The notes beneath the pieces are model-generated. The model had not been told where the DNA came from and made no database searches. It was given only the letters and a program-made list of their open reading frames with translations. DNA of 40,839 bases from Psilocybe azurescens (taxonomy: Eukaryota; Basidiomycota; Agaricomycetes; Agaricales; Agrocybaceae): positions 1 through 40,839 of the forward strand of contig JAJIRX010000614.1 in the NCBI GenBank assembly GCA_023853785.1, given 5' to 3'. The position numbers and the translations under genes are program-made. This document shows, in pieces, positions 1 through 11,041 of this stretch. Position 1 is the stretch's first letter; every line of letters starts with the position of its first letter.

Positions 1-145
1 TGCCAGCTCGTGTGGCCCCCATCGTGCCACCCCTGCACCCTCTGGCCGCCACGCTACTCGCCCCCTCGACATTGCCAGCCGTGTGGCCCCGCATCGTGCC
101 ACCCCGCACCCCTCTGTGGCCGCCACGCTACCCCCCCTCCGCCAT
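1..145. repeat. GC-rich tandem repeat, 72-73 bp unit
   Basis: Two consecutive units of 72 and 73 bp each begin TGCCAG and contain GTGGCCCC, CATCGTGCCACCCC and GGCCGCCACGCTAC. A third unit appears to begin near 146 and decays quickly. The left end is cut by the window, so the true copy number is unknown. The two overlapping open frames here (10-192 and 12-200) are proline/cysteine-rich by-products of the repeat and I do not regard them as genes. Confidence 0.7.
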
Positions 146-189
146 TGCCTGTCCTTGTCTCTGTCCCCTCTTGCATGATGTTCTCTATG

Positions 190-407
190 TAGTTATATAG
201 CTAACTTTTACAATGTATATACTTTAGTTAGCATATATATATTATATTTCATGTATTCACTGGGCTTGAATTTTCGTAGTGAACTTGGATTTATTTTGGA
301 GTATTTATATGAGTTACCATATTAAGATTACTCTCTGCTTGAAGCGCAGATTGCCTCTTGTCTGTGAACTGCCATCATCACTGTACTGCTAGCTCACCAC
401 CTGCACT
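190..407. other. AT-rich gap upstream of the first gene
   Basis: No convincing gene is visible. The stretch is AT-rich with a run of TATA steps at about 232-248 and may hold the promoter and 5' leader of the gene starting at 408. That role is inference from position only. Confidence 0.3.
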
Positions 408-2622
408 ATGCCTGCTACTACTAGGTCTACCACCAAAGCTACACCTGCTGCTTCTGCTGTTGCTTCTAATAGCAGGAAGAGGCAAGGGTCTAGTGCTGCT
501 CAGACTGCTAAGAAGAGATTAAGGTCTGGTTCAAACAGGGCAGCCAAGACAGATCTAGAGAAGGAGAAGGAAGGAGGAGAGGGAGAGGAGGGAGGAGGAG
601 GAGGAGGGAGGGGAGGAGGAGGAGGAGGAGGAGGGGAGAGGAAGGGAGGAAGGGAAGGAGGAGGGAGGAAGGGGAGGAAGGGGAGGAAGGGAGGGAGGAA
701 GGGGAGGAAGGAGGACAGGGAGGAAGGGGAGAAGGAGGAGGGGGGGAAGAGGGGGAGGAGGGGAGGAGGGGATGGAGCAGGGTTACCAGATCTGGAGGAG
801 ATGGTGGTTGATAAGTTGAGGAAAGGGGGAGAAGAGGGAGGAAAGCAACTTTGAAGAAAGAGGTCAAGTAAGAAGTTATTGACTATATTTTAATTTATTT
901 CTAACTTTATTTTCAGATCAAAACAGCGTAGGACAACTGCAGAGAAAATGCAGCTGTTGAAGCTGAGGAAGCTAAGTGGATTAGAAACAGACTCAGTGAG
1001 TTTGTTTTTGTTCTTTGTTTATATATATATATTAAAATACTTTAAGCACTTTAAAAGTTCTGGCAGAAGGAGGTGATTCAGTTGCACCTCCTTGGCGTTC
1101 AGCACCAGTCTCTACAATTGAGTCTCTTCTGAATGCTATTTCTTCAACTGGTGGTACTGGAACTGCAGCTATCAATGCTGAAGCTACAACTCTGTCTGCT
1201 GCTGCCCCAAGCATCAATGATGCTCCTACCTCTCGTCTCAACCACTACAATGTCTTTGCCTGCTCCAGATATTTCTGCTCCAGTTGCTATCAGTTCAGAG
1301 GAGCAGAAAACATCTGAAAACAAGCTTTCTGATGAAGGTTGGTGTTTATATTTATATTTATTTTAATTATTTATTTAATTATAAACAGATGCCACTATGG
1401 AAAGCCCACCTCATCCTGAAGGTTCTTCTCGGGCTACAGGTGGCATTTTTGAGGCCGAGCAGTTGGATTGACTTATAATCCAGTTGATGATGAAGATCTT
1501 CATTTCTCACCTATTTTCAACAAAGTAAACTTTGTTCTTTTGTATTCATCTGTTTTGGATCCTTCTCAGCTTCAGGCAACAAACATGAGGCCTAGCATGC
1601 GGGTTCCTGTTACTGTCAACAAAAACTTAGGGCCAGTTTTGCAAAATGTTGCTAGTCTTTTGAACCAATCACCAGTAAGTTTTTCATAATATACTAATTT
1701 AAATTTCTATCTGACTATATTTAGAAAATTGTATTCTTATCTGGATGCTATAGATGAACTTTGGGACATGAAGGGTTTCTACAATAATGCAGTGGAATCC
1801 AATGATGAAATTTCATTCAAAGTTCATAATGGTAAACAAACTCTTCATATTCTTTGTAGTGTTATATAACAAGCTCAGCATGCTAAATATTACTAATTCA
1901 ATGCTATAGAGCTCTTTTGAGTCTTCGATTTCTTTTTCTTCTATTGCGCCATCACATGCTCGATCTCTTCAGGCTGCATCTCTTCCACCTATCTCTCGTT
2001 CTGTCACGCCACACAGTGTTCTGGTCCACACTCGCTCTCCTTCACTATCTATATCAACATCTGGTGAGGTTGAAACCAGTAACATCAACACCACTGCTGC
2101 TGGAGAAACTATTTCTCGTAAACCATTCACTCCTTATGAGTCCACCCTTGCTTCTGTTCTCAAGGTTCTAATGGATCTGACACGTCAGCACCCACCCAAA
2201 GACCTTCCTGGCCAGTATCATTGCTATTGTGCTGTTAGTGCTGCTCTTGACCAGATGGCTAAAATCTCAAAGTGGCCTGACAGACCACCAACTGAGAAGC
2301 AAGTCATCGAGCTTTTCATTGGGAAGAGTCAATGGAGTAACATGTGGCATCCAACTTTTAAAGGGCTGCTCAGTATTTTCCCAAGATGAGCAAGTGGCTT
2401 AATGGGGATTCTGATAGCATGACAGCAGTAGAGCTCTGGGGTGATGATGCAAGGTATACTTTGAAAAATTTACAGGAATGGATGGATAATGATGGAAAGA
2501 TGCTAAAGAAGGAAAAAGTTGTTGCTGTTGAGGAAAAGGTCAGAGCAAGTTCATCAAAGGATACATCTGAGCAGGAGAAGTCAAAGAAGAAGAAGAAGAA
2601 GAAGAAGCAATCTGAGCAGTAA
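408..2622 (+). pseudogene. Lysine-rich nuclear-type accessory protein gene upstream of a KDZ transposase (unrecognised, broken frames)
   Basis: A multi-exon gene whose product I cannot name. It starts MPATTRSTTK at 408. The N-terminus is basic, with nuclear-localisation-like clusters (RKRQ, KKRLRSGS), and runs into a Gly/Glu/Lys-rich low-complexity tract (about 555-790). The C-terminal part (2150-2620) reads as a compact domain containing LPGQYHCYCAVSAALDQ and KQVIELFIGKSQW, then SKWLNGDSDSMTAVELWG, ending in a poly-lysine tail before TAA at 2622. Likely introns are 868-916, 1338-1388 and 1675-1724 (GT..AG). The frame slips at about 850 and 2380 (the latter in a TTTTCCC stretch), so either introns are missed or it is decayed. 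It lies about 80 bp upstream of the KDZ transposase on the same strand, suggesting both belong to one element. Function is unknown. Confidence 0.5.
555..790 (+). repeat. Purine-only GGA/GGAA tract inside the accessory gene
   Basis: Over 200 bases are almost entirely G and A on the plus strand (GGAGGAGGAGG, GGGAGGAAGGGG). In frame with the 408 start it encodes Gly/Glu/Lys/Arg runs. The opposite strand is open for 119 codons, but only because it is pyrimidine-rich (Ser/Pro/Leu), so I do not annotate that ORF. Such tracts mutate by slippage and can form triplex DNA, which makes the exon frame here unreliable. Confidence 0.8.
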
Positions 2623-2699
2623 GTAGGAAGAATATAAATATATGCAATGTACTTTTAAATGTTTTAAAATCTAACTGTTTGTATACTGTGATTTTTCAG

Positions 2700-4948
2700 A
2701 TCTTTTATAAAATCTACTTGATGGCTATATCACCTCTACTTCCTCTATTCTGGCTGCTTATCTGTCTTGCATATCTTCCTGGTGTATCAGCATCAGGACC
2801 AACAACACCATTTCCTAATATTACATTTTTGGCTTTTAGCAATTTTGTGTCAACAACATTTAATCCAGATATTTCTTTGGAAACTGTGCTGCTAGTCTTT
2901 TTCTCTAGTAGAAAATCCAGACTTGCTTAATTTACATGCTCGCCAAAAGCATCCAAGTTTACAGGATGAAAAGCGACAATTGCTACAAGTTGGATGAAGA
3001 CTTTGAGTCATGCATTAAAAAATCGACTTGATACTGGTCTTTCTATGCTTTTCAACAAAACCAATTTATGTCTGATACCTGGGAAACTGTATTAGCTGTA
3101 AAGCTTGATAATTTTTCTGAAGTTCTTGGTCTTACACCCTATAAACAAGGTGCTTTCTATCAAAAATTGGAAAATATTTCCCAAAAGTGTATTGAACCAG
3201 TGTGGATAATCTGCCCTCTTAACATGATTTGTATAACTCCATTATGCAGATCTCGACATATTAGGGTATATACCCGTGGACGTGATTTACCATTGGTGAC
3301 TTTGCTCAAAGGATCATCTATATTTAAAAATGTCCCTGTGTTAACAGGAGAATGTACCAAATGCCACACATTATATTCTGCAGATCATCAAACTTATTAT
3401 AATAATGACACTCGTAATGAGAGATATCTAAATTTTCCTAAATACATCCAGATTGGAAGCAATATCTGGTTGATTATGTTTTTGCAAATGCACTAATGAA
3501 TGGCATATACTCATTTCATGCATCTGCAAATACATATACTAATATTGGAACAATAGCTTTGGCACTATTGATTCTGCTAATATATTTAAACTTAGTCAGA
3601 AACAAGTCTGGCAAGCTTTTGTACGGCACTCTATTAGGGTTGTGGCTGCATCTTTACACACAACATTTGAAACTATTTCTGATATTGATATTGATGATCT
3701 TACTCAGCATGCCTTTGCTATACTTGGAAATGGTGGTGAAATTCCCGGTGCAAGAGAACATTCTTGTTCTGATTGTACCAAGCCATACAAAGAGACTGTT
3801 CAAGACAAAGATCCTATTCCAGGTACATTACCTGTTAAGCTATACTTTAGATAGTGTTGTTATAGGGCCACAGGTTTGTTTTTTGGCTTTTGTTTTATTT
3901 TTTAAGTTTATACTAATTTTGTGAACTTAGATTTGTGTTTTTGATGGTTGTACCAATGATCTTATTAATGCACGTGGTGGTTCACTTTGTACAATGCATG
4001 AAGTTGAACTTGCAAACAAATGCCGGATGGTTGGCTGTGACAGTGATAAATTTGAAGAAACTCAAGCTTGCAGGCAACATCAAGACAACTGGAAGCAAAG
4101 TGTGCAAGCCCGTAGTAAAGAAACTCTCAATGGTATACCGGCATTCTTCAAAGGCCTGGTGAACATCAAGAATGGCAACAAATTCCTGAAGGAGCTATTC
4201 AGAAACCACATGATGAAGAGATTGATGAGAATACTCATTCTACACAACAATGAAAACATTATTTTTCACCTAATCGCTCATATTGTGTTGAAACTGCATG
4301 TGCACCTTGTGGAGTTGTTCTTGCATGGACTAAATTTGACAAGTCTGAGTCTCCAACAAATATTCTCCGCTGGCTAGAGCATCTATTTCCAAATAAAGAT
4401 GAAAGACCAGCTTACATTTGTATTGATAAAGCATGTCAAGTTTTTAAAACAGCTGTTAAACTCAGGTTATGGAATGAGTGGAAACAGACAACTCATTTTA
4501 TTGTGGACTCTTATCACTATACCAATCATAAGGCAACTGATGAAGTTTGCCGGAAATGGTGTAATCCTGCACCCAAAGATGGCAGTGCTCCAAATCTTGT
4601 GGGTGAAAAAGTTGATGAAAATGGAAACCTCATTCAATATAGAGAATTTAATACTCAAGTCTGTGAGCAACTTAATGCTTGGCTTGGTGGCTATGAATCT
4701 ATCTTAAAGCGAATGACATCCAAAAATTTCAATTGGTTTATACATACAATGTTGGTTTATCATGTGAAGCATGTTCTTGGCAGGTTATTATCTTCAAAAA
4801 TGAGGACTCAATAGATGATGAAAGTAGTGAAGAAGAGGAATCTAGTGCAAGTAGTAATAGTAGCCAGAGTAGCAGCCAGACAACCCAAAGTGATGAAAAT
4901 AGTGAGTCAACAGATAGTAGTGATGATGAAATGCATGTCTCAGATTAA
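2700..4948 (+). pseudogene. KDZ-family transposase with CxC5/CxC6-like cysteine clusters (copy 1)
   Basis: DNA transposase of the Kyakuja-Dileera-Zisupton type. In order: a CxC5-like cluster (about 3200-3500: CPLNMICITPLC, GECTKCHTLYSADHQTYY), a YSFHAS segment with HSCSDCTKPY near 3770, a CxC6-like cluster (3935-4090: FDGCTNDLINARGG, MVGCDSDKFEETQACRQHQ), then the catalytic part (4270-4790) with YCVETACAPCG, YICIDKACQV, FIVDSYHYTNH, CRKWCNP and NTQVCEQLNAWLGG. The Asp, Asp and Glu in the YICID, VDSYHY and CEQLN segments are plausible RNase H-fold metal ligands (inference). The tail is Ser/Asp/Glu-rich. An intron at about 3872-3928 fits. The frame is interrupted near 2900, 3468, 3541, 3846, 4138 and 4797, mostly in short homopolymers, and by TGA at 4251. 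The start is uncertain; 2700 is the first plausible region. It is inactive as written. Confidence 0.75.
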
Positions 4949-4964
4949 ATAAATATTATACAAA

Positions 4965-5314
4965 TTTCTCTATTTATTTTGATTTCTACTTATTTATTGT
5001 ATTAGCTTATCAGAGTCCAGTGGACTCCAGTGGACTTGCTTATATACTAAGTGTAAAAAGATAAACAGAGTCCAATGGAGTCCACTGGACTCTATTTATT
5101 TTGATTTCTACTTATTTACTGTATCAAGTCTACCAGAGTCCAGTGGACTCTATTTATTTTGATTTCTACTTATTTACTGCATCAAGTCTACCAGAGTCCA
5201 GTGGACTCCAGTGGACTCCACTGGACTCCACTGGACTCCACTGGACTCTGTTCACCTTTTACACTTAGTATATAGGCAAGTCCAGTGGAGTCCATATGGA
5301 CTGTGTGGGGATGG
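4965..5314 (+). repeat. Right terminus of KDZ element: subterminal palindromic repeats and terminal sequence
   Basis: Directly after the transposase stop lie three direct repeats of about 56 bp (starting near 4967, 5091 and 5147) containing ATTTTGATTTCTACTTATT. They are interleaved with many AGTCCANTGGACT palindromes. An inverted pair (about 5035-5100 against 5240-5282, core ACTAAGTGTAAAA) could fold into a hairpin. The region ends TCCATATGGACTGTGTGGGG ATGG followed by TA at 5315-5316. The same end occurs inverted at 37169, which supports 5314 as a true terminus. No matching left end was seen before 408. Confidence 0.7.
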
Positions 5315-5324
5315 TAAAGTACTG

Positions 5325-5850
5325 CAAATCTGTGCCTCTACCTTATTTTGAATAGAACTTGGCAACCAATGCGCCTATGCATATAATTTATAGGAGTATT
5401 TTGCTCAAACTTTCAATCTGAATCGAACTCCGGAACTGGAATTTTTATTTTCGGCCCCCATGTATGTTTATGGCCCATTTTTCACATATATCTTGGACAT
5501 ATGGTCCAAAATTAAAAATTCTGGTTCCGGATTTTGATTTATATCAAAATTATGAGCAAAATACTCCTACAAACCATATGCATAGGTGCCTTGGTTGCTG
5601 AGTTCTACTCAAAATCATATCTGGCATACCAATTTGGCGTGGCACAGCCACTGATGGCATTCTATTTCGCATATATCTTGGCCATATGGTCGACAATTAA
5701 AAAAAAAAAGTGCCGTAGGTCGATTCAGATAAAAATTATGAGCAAAAACTCATACAGATTATATGCATAGGTGCTCTGGTTGCTGAGTTATGTTCAAAAT
5801 AGTGTTTGGGACACCAATTTGGCATGGCACAGCCACTGATGGCATTCCAC
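5325..5850. repeat. Three copies of a ~85-110 bp module, one inverted
   Basis: A module containing ATGAGCAAAA, the palindrome ATGCAT, AGGTGC, TTGGTTGCTGAGTT and TCAAAAT occurs at about 5552-5662 and 5738-5846 in direct orientation (period about 186 bp). A third copy at about 5325-5412 is inverted. The two direct copies continue into CCAATTTGGC and GGCACAGCCACTGATGGCATTC. The inverted pair 5325-5412 and 5553-5640 could form a hairpin with a loop of about 140 nt. There is no credible coding sequence. It lies just upstream of the coiled-coil gene and might be the end of that element (inference). Confidence 0.7.
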
Positions 5851-6202
5851 ATGTTACTAAATGGCGGCAGAACATGCTGCAAAGGCTCTGCATCAAGAAT
5901 GGTGCACTCCTGGCTCACATTTAGAGTACTTTTGCGTACTTTCCACCACTACACATCAGCTCTAGGTCATATAATTGCACTACTTCAACCCTTTTTCTCA
6001 TATTTTCTGCATAGAAAAGCATTAAAGTCACTGTTGTAAGCCTTTAGCAAGCTCTAATTTGTACTTTTAGCTCATTTAAGCATAGACATTCAATCACATC
6101 ATCACATATCCACATTTGTCAACATTTTTCCCCAGAATATGTGGTATGAACAATGTTTTTGGCTGAGTATCATAATATCTGTTAACTCATTCTCAATTTC
6201 TC

Positions 6203-9200
6203 ATGCCAGAAAACCCCAGCTATGCCTCCCAAAAATCTCACCAGCAACAAGAGCAAGCTCGGATGAAAGCTCTTGGATCTATGACTCAGGAGCGTGCTGC
6301 TCTTGGTTCTGAGACTGCAGCTGAGGATCTCTGGGATCAACTGAGGGAGGCACTCGCCAGCAATAATGAGTTAGAGCAGCAGCTTACTCAGAAGAGTTTA
6401 GAGTGTGAGAGCCTGCATTCTGGTCTGGAGATTTCCAGGGAAAAGTGTGCCCAGCTTATGGGTGAGGTTTCTCATTGGCGATCTAAGCAAGAAGCTACAT
6501 ATCATAGTCTCTGCATGGAGCGCCAAAAAAGCAAACCAGCGGTTCTGCCAAGATTGACTGGCTTGAGCAGCAGAAGGAGATCCTTGTGTATGCTGAGAAA
6601 GAACTGTCTGCTCACCTTTCAAGGAAATCCAAGGATTCTGAACAAGCTCTTTCACTGCTTACAAAAGCCAATAATGGCCTTCAGATGGAACTTTCACATT
6701 CAATGGCTTGCTGGACATCCCAGCTTGACAAGGCTCAATCAAAATTAGAGATAGCCAATTTGAATCTTGCTGCACTGAAAAGAGAGGCTTCACATTTGCA
6801 TAAATCTGTAGCTCGTGCATCAGGTGTCAAAGATCGTGCAGTTGCAGCTGCAAAAGCAAAGGTGAAGCAGGAGACATCCACTCATCATCTGATGAAAAAG
6901 GTGTCTTCACTGAAGAAACCCAAAATGTAGTGTGTCTACTTGTCAAAGCTGGATGTTCAAGGAACTATGTCAATGAGGTGATCTTTTCTGTGCTTCATTC
7001 AGCAGGAATTACACCTGTTGGTACCATCAGCCCCCAAGCATTGCACATGTTATTTGTGAAGGATATTTTGCAGCTCAAATTCAGCTTGGTTATGAAATGG
7101 CAAATGCAAAAGCATGACCTTCAGTGCTGATGGAACTGGACACCACAGTATCAATTATAACTCCCGACATGTTCATCTCCCTGTTGAAGATTATACATCA
7201 CTGTCATCTGCTGGCACAGCAAAACAACGAGCTACACGTTTTCTTGGAATTCAATCATCACAGGATGGATCAAGTGAAGAGGCCATGATTGATTGGGAAA
7301 ATACTCTTAAAAAATCATTGATCTCTATAATGGCAGTCCATTTGGCAAGCGTGTAGGAAGGCTTGTCAAGTTTATTGAGCTTCTGATCAAGCTTGTTGGG
7401 ATGAACACAGATCATTGTGCAAAAGAAAAGAAGGATGCACGGCTACTTGAAGAGCTTAAAGCTTGGGCTGTGGATCAGCATCTTGGTGGGGAAGCAATGT
7501 TAGGATTGTCAATGGAGGAAATCAACAAGCTCTTCAATGAGGCAGAGAAGAAAATGATTAAGACAATGGGTGGACAATCCAAGTGGAATACATTATCTGA
7601 CAATGTGAAAGCTGATAAGCGGGCAAAGATGGTAGAGGGAATAGTGGCAAAACTTGGAAAGGAAGCATTTGAGGATCTTGAAGAGAATGAGCAGCGGTTT
7701 CTTCATCTCTTTATCTGGGCAGGTTGCAGATGCCACAAGGATCTTAACACAGTCCGTGGTGGATATGCAGCCATGTCAGCACTATGGGATGTGCTCGAAT
7801 TGCCAAGACCTGTTCTTCTTGCTAATCAGGATAATGATCCAGTTGTCCAAGAGTGGACCACAGCTCTTGGGGAAGGTGATGTACCTACACTAGCCCAGCA
7901 ATGTGCATTTGAGAAGTCTGCCCATGGTGCAATTAAGGCAGCTCAAATTGCTGGTGCTATTTTCAATCACAAGGATGACAAGAAGGGACACCATGATGTC
8001 TTTCGCTATTGGTGGTGGGAGCATGTTGGAACTCCATTTACATTCCCTGACACATCCAACAATCGTTTCCAATCATATTGTGATGCAGCTGCAGCCTTGC
8101 TTTTATACAGAGATGTCTTCATTGAGTTTTTGACACATTTACGCATAAACAAGCAGAACTCTCGGTTTAACCATATGGAGCAAAATCTTTGGAATGCCCT
8201 TCACTGTGATGCTACTCTTGCTGAGTTTGCTGTCCTTGCCATATATGCTGAATCTGTCTCATACCCCTACATGAAATCCATTCGTACATCCAGAGACAAA
8301 GATCAGAACATGCTTGACCTTGGTCCTCTTCATCACCATGTATATGACCACATGCAAAAATCATTGATAACCCTGATATTCTCATTGGAGCTTTCTCCCT
8401 CGCACTTGACTGCATCTCTGAATGGTGATGAATGGGAGAATTCTGCTGTTGTTAACAAGGTGCTCGAAGTTGCCCAACAATTGCCTTACTTTAAGGATTT
8501 GCTTGTGGCTTTTTTCACTGGTGCAGCAAATACTTGGGAGCGATTTACATCTGAATTTGCTGAGGGAGGGTTAATTGATGAAGCAACTGCAGAGGAGAGA
8601 GAATTGGCATGGCTGCCAGCCATAAATGATGAGAATGAAGGTGCCCTTGGGTCTTTTTGGCAACTCATGAGTCGACAGCCACAGCTAACACTGCTCAATC
8701 ACAATGCACTAGCCATGTTCTACAAAAATAATACACAAGCATTTATGGCAGCAAAATTCACAGAACCAGAGGACTATCAATACCTACGCATGCTTGCCCG
8801 TGAGTCTCAAGGAGAGGAGAAGCAGTGGCGCAAAGACATTGTCAATTTCCGCAATATACGCCAAGTAAAAAAATAGCAAGGAAGGAGAAACTTGAGAAGA
8901 CAAAGAATGATAATGCAGAGCGGCTGGCAAATTTGGAGTTAATACTTGACAAAGAGGAGGTCATGAAGCTCAAAGGAAATTGTCTGGCTGACCAGCTGAA
9001 GCTTTTAAGCTTGCTGGAGCACCGAATCTTGCTACTGGTGCATTACCCACATTGGCTGATGAGAAGAGGAAGGCACTCTCAGATGCTGTTGATTTATTTT
9101 TGAATGGTAAATGGGAGATTGAGGAGGATAGTAGTGATGATGAAGAGACTAGTGATGATGAACAGGAGTTACAGGATGTGGATGATAATGATGAATGGAT

Positions 9201-9213
9201 AGATGAGGACTAA
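6203..9213 (+). pseudogene. Large coiled-coil protein of an unnamed multicopy family (possible transposable-element protein), frames broken
   Basis: The gene is readable from ATG 6203 to TAA 9213, about 1,000 residues, but only by crossing frames. The N-terminal third (6203-6920) is heptad-rich coiled coil (WDQLREALASNNELEQQLTQ, later ALKREASHLHKSVARASG). Next come VKAGCSRNYVNEVIFSVLHS, SADGTGHHSINYNSRHVHL and a long uninterrupted 491-codon frame (7401-8876) with CRCHKDLNTVRGGY, RYWWWEHVGTPFTFP and LWNALHCDATLAEFAVLA. The C-terminus is basic then acidic (DDEETSDDE). I recognise this as a family repeated many times in mushroom genomes but know no function. Single-base slips occur near 6525, 6895, 7031, 7108, 7309, 8867 and 9003, all at homopolymers, plus a compensated pair at 8356/8392. 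A DDE-type nuclease role is only a guess. Confidence 0.7.
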
Positions 9214-9446
9214 AACTGCAATTTGTACCATAATTTCGGATTTTTGGCATTTTATTGGATATAAAAATATTAATTCAGCCTTTTAATTTATTGCTAGATA
9301 GCATACTATGTCCCTTGTACAAAAAAATGGAGGAAAACCATAAAGAACTCATGGAATTACAATGTCTCAACATTTGTGATGTGCAGGGCTGTCATGCGTG
9401 ACGTTATCAAGCCGCCGCCATCACAGGGATTGTTTAACCCCATATA
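9214..9446. other. Gap between coiled-coil gene and Tc1-like element
   Basis: AT-rich 3' flank of the preceding gene. No ORF or repeat that I can support. It ends with the TA (9445-9446) duplicated at the Tc1-like insertion. Confidence 0.5.
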
Positions 9447-9660
9447 CAGTGAGGGACAAAACTGTACCAATGTTTTAAGTATTTCCAATAAATCATGAAT
9501 AACTTGGGAACTAAGAAAGCTAGAGTCTTGAAATTTTAAAGTTAGGTAGTCTTGGTTATTATCTATCTAAGCATATGACAACAATTATGTAATCATGTTT
9601 TTTCCCACACTATAAATTGTTTAATAAAATAAGTACATTGGTACAGTTTTGTCCCTCTCA
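9447..9660 (+). repeat. Left ~214-bp inverted terminal repeat of Tc1-like element
   Basis: Contains two oppositely oriented copies of AGGGACAAAACTGTACCAATG, one at the outer end and one at the inner end near 9638-9660. Each terminal repeat therefore carries two candidate transposase-binding sites. The partner is at 10826-11039. Confidence 0.85.
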
Positions 9661-9783
9661 GTCAAATCACCTGACTTTGTTGATTATAAACAGATATATA
9701 CAAATAGAATCACATGATTTAAGTGCAAAGAGTATATATACTCTTGTACATTGATTACAACACCCCCAACTTATCATTTCACC

Positions 9784-10799
9784 ATGCACCGACTTACTAT
9801 TGCCCAACACACTCACATTATCTTTCTTCTTAATAAAGGAGATTCTGCTCATCAAATTGAAGCAACTACTGGTGTTTCCATGTCCTCTATATCTTGTATT
9901 CGCAACAAACACTGTCCTGATCTTGCCAAGTCCACTGGTGGCTGTCCTTGGAAAATTTCACCCTCCAATGTGCAGTATGCACTCCATCTTATCACTTCTC
10001 ACAAGGCTGAAAATGCTGTTGAAGTTACCAAACCCTTAAAAGAAGTCACCAATCAGTCCCTCACACCAAAAACAGTTTGCCAGGACCTTCGAAACATTGG
10101 TCTAAAGGCTGTAGTCAAGAAAAATGACCTTTGCTTTCCAAAACGCCATAAGAGGGAATGTATGGACTTTGCAATGGCTCACCTACACTGGACCATTGAT
10201 GACTGGAAGAAGGTTGTCTTTACAGATGAGACTAATGTCAATTGTATGGGGTCAGATGGGAGGAAGTGGGTGTGGAAAATGCCAGGAGAAGCACTTTCTG
10301 ATAGGCTGGTAGAAGGCACAGTCAAGTTTGGAGGAGGATCTTTGATGTTTTGGGGCTGTATGTTTTGGGAAGGAGTTGGATATGGGGCCAAGATTGATGG
10401 GAGGATGGATGCTGACCTTTATGTCTCCATTCTGGAAGATGAACTCCAACAAAGCCTTGCATATTACAACAAAAATCCTGAAGATGTTATTTTTAACAAG
10501 ACAATGACCCAAAGCACAAGAGCAAAAAGGCTATGAAGTGGCTAGATGACAGTGGTATGGAGATTATGGTATGGCCCCCACAATCAGCAGACCTTAACCT
10601 AATTGAACACCTTTGGGTTCATCTCAAAACAAGGCTTGGAGACTATGAAAACCATCCATCTAGTATAGCAGAACTTTGGGAAAGGGTTCAGAAGGTTTGG
10701 AATGAAATTCCAGCTTCTGTGTGTCAGAATTTGATAAAGAGTATGCCTAGAAGGGTAGCAGCAGTTGTAAAAGCCCAAGGAGGATACACCAAGTACTGA
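9784..10799 (+). pseudogene. Tc1-family DD34E transposase
   Basis: Cut-and-paste DNA transposase. The start MHRLTIAQHTHI at 9784 precedes a helix-turn-helix-like N-terminus (the frame is also open from 9751). The first catalytic Asp is in FTDETNVNCMGSDGRKWVW (near 10225); the GGGSLMFWGCMFWEGVG stretch follows. The second Asp lies in a QDNDPKH motif near 10500 that is only readable in a shifted frame, because one base appears to be missing just after TTTTT at about 10490-10496. The last part (10533-10799) gives WPPQSADLNLIEHLW with the catalytic Glu; I count 34 residues between the second Asp and the Glu, as in Tc1 proteins. It ends GGYTKY then TGA. The total is about 338 codons, normal for the family. 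Confidence 0.85.
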
Positions 10800-10825
10800 T
10801 TATTGTAATATAGTATATAATTTTC

Positions 10826-11039
10826 AAGAGGGACAAAACTGTACCAATGTACTTATTTTATTAAACAATTTACAGTGTGGGAAGAAAACATAATTACATG
10901 ATTTTTGTCATATCGTTAGATAGATAATATCCAAGGCTATCTATCTTTAAAATTTCAAGACTCTAGCCTTCTTATTTCCTAAGTTATTCATGATTTATTA
11001 GAAATACCTAAAACATTGGTACAGTTTTGTTCCTCACTG
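10826..11039 (-). repeat. Right ~214-bp inverted terminal repeat of Tc1-like element
   Basis: Reverse complement of 9447-9660 with a modest number of substitutions. It has the same outer and inner copies of the AGGGACAAAACTGTACCAATG site and ends CCTCACTG next to the TA duplication. Confidence 0.85.
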
Positions 11040-11041
11040 TA

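Larger units (their letters stand above)
9447..11039 (+). mobile_element. Tc1/mariner-type transposon, complete ends, TA target duplication
   Basis: A 1,593-bp element with inverted termini starting CAGTGAGGGACAAAACTGTA on the left and, as reverse complement, CAGTGAGGAACAAAACTGTA on the right. It is flanked by TA at 9445-9446 and 11040-11041, the canonical Tc1/mariner target. It encodes one DD34E-type transposase (9784-10799) in the same orientation. The long double-site termini resemble the IR/DR arrangement of Tc3 and Sleeping Beauty-like elements. The ends are nearly identical, which suggests fairly recent insertion. The transposase carries one frame break, so it is non-functional as written. 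Confidence 0.9.

Noticed and set aside
1..200. Two overlapping 60-codon Cys/Pro-rich ORFs at the left edge
   Set aside because: Direct by-products of the 72-73 bp tandem repeat.
508..867. 119-codon minus-strand Ser/Pro/Leu ORF
   Set aside because: Complement of the purine-only GGA tract; no independent support.
10179..10512. Minus-strand ORFs of 70-86 codons inside the Tc1-like transposase
   Set aside because: Shadows of the transposase gene on the opposite strand, with no matching family motifs.
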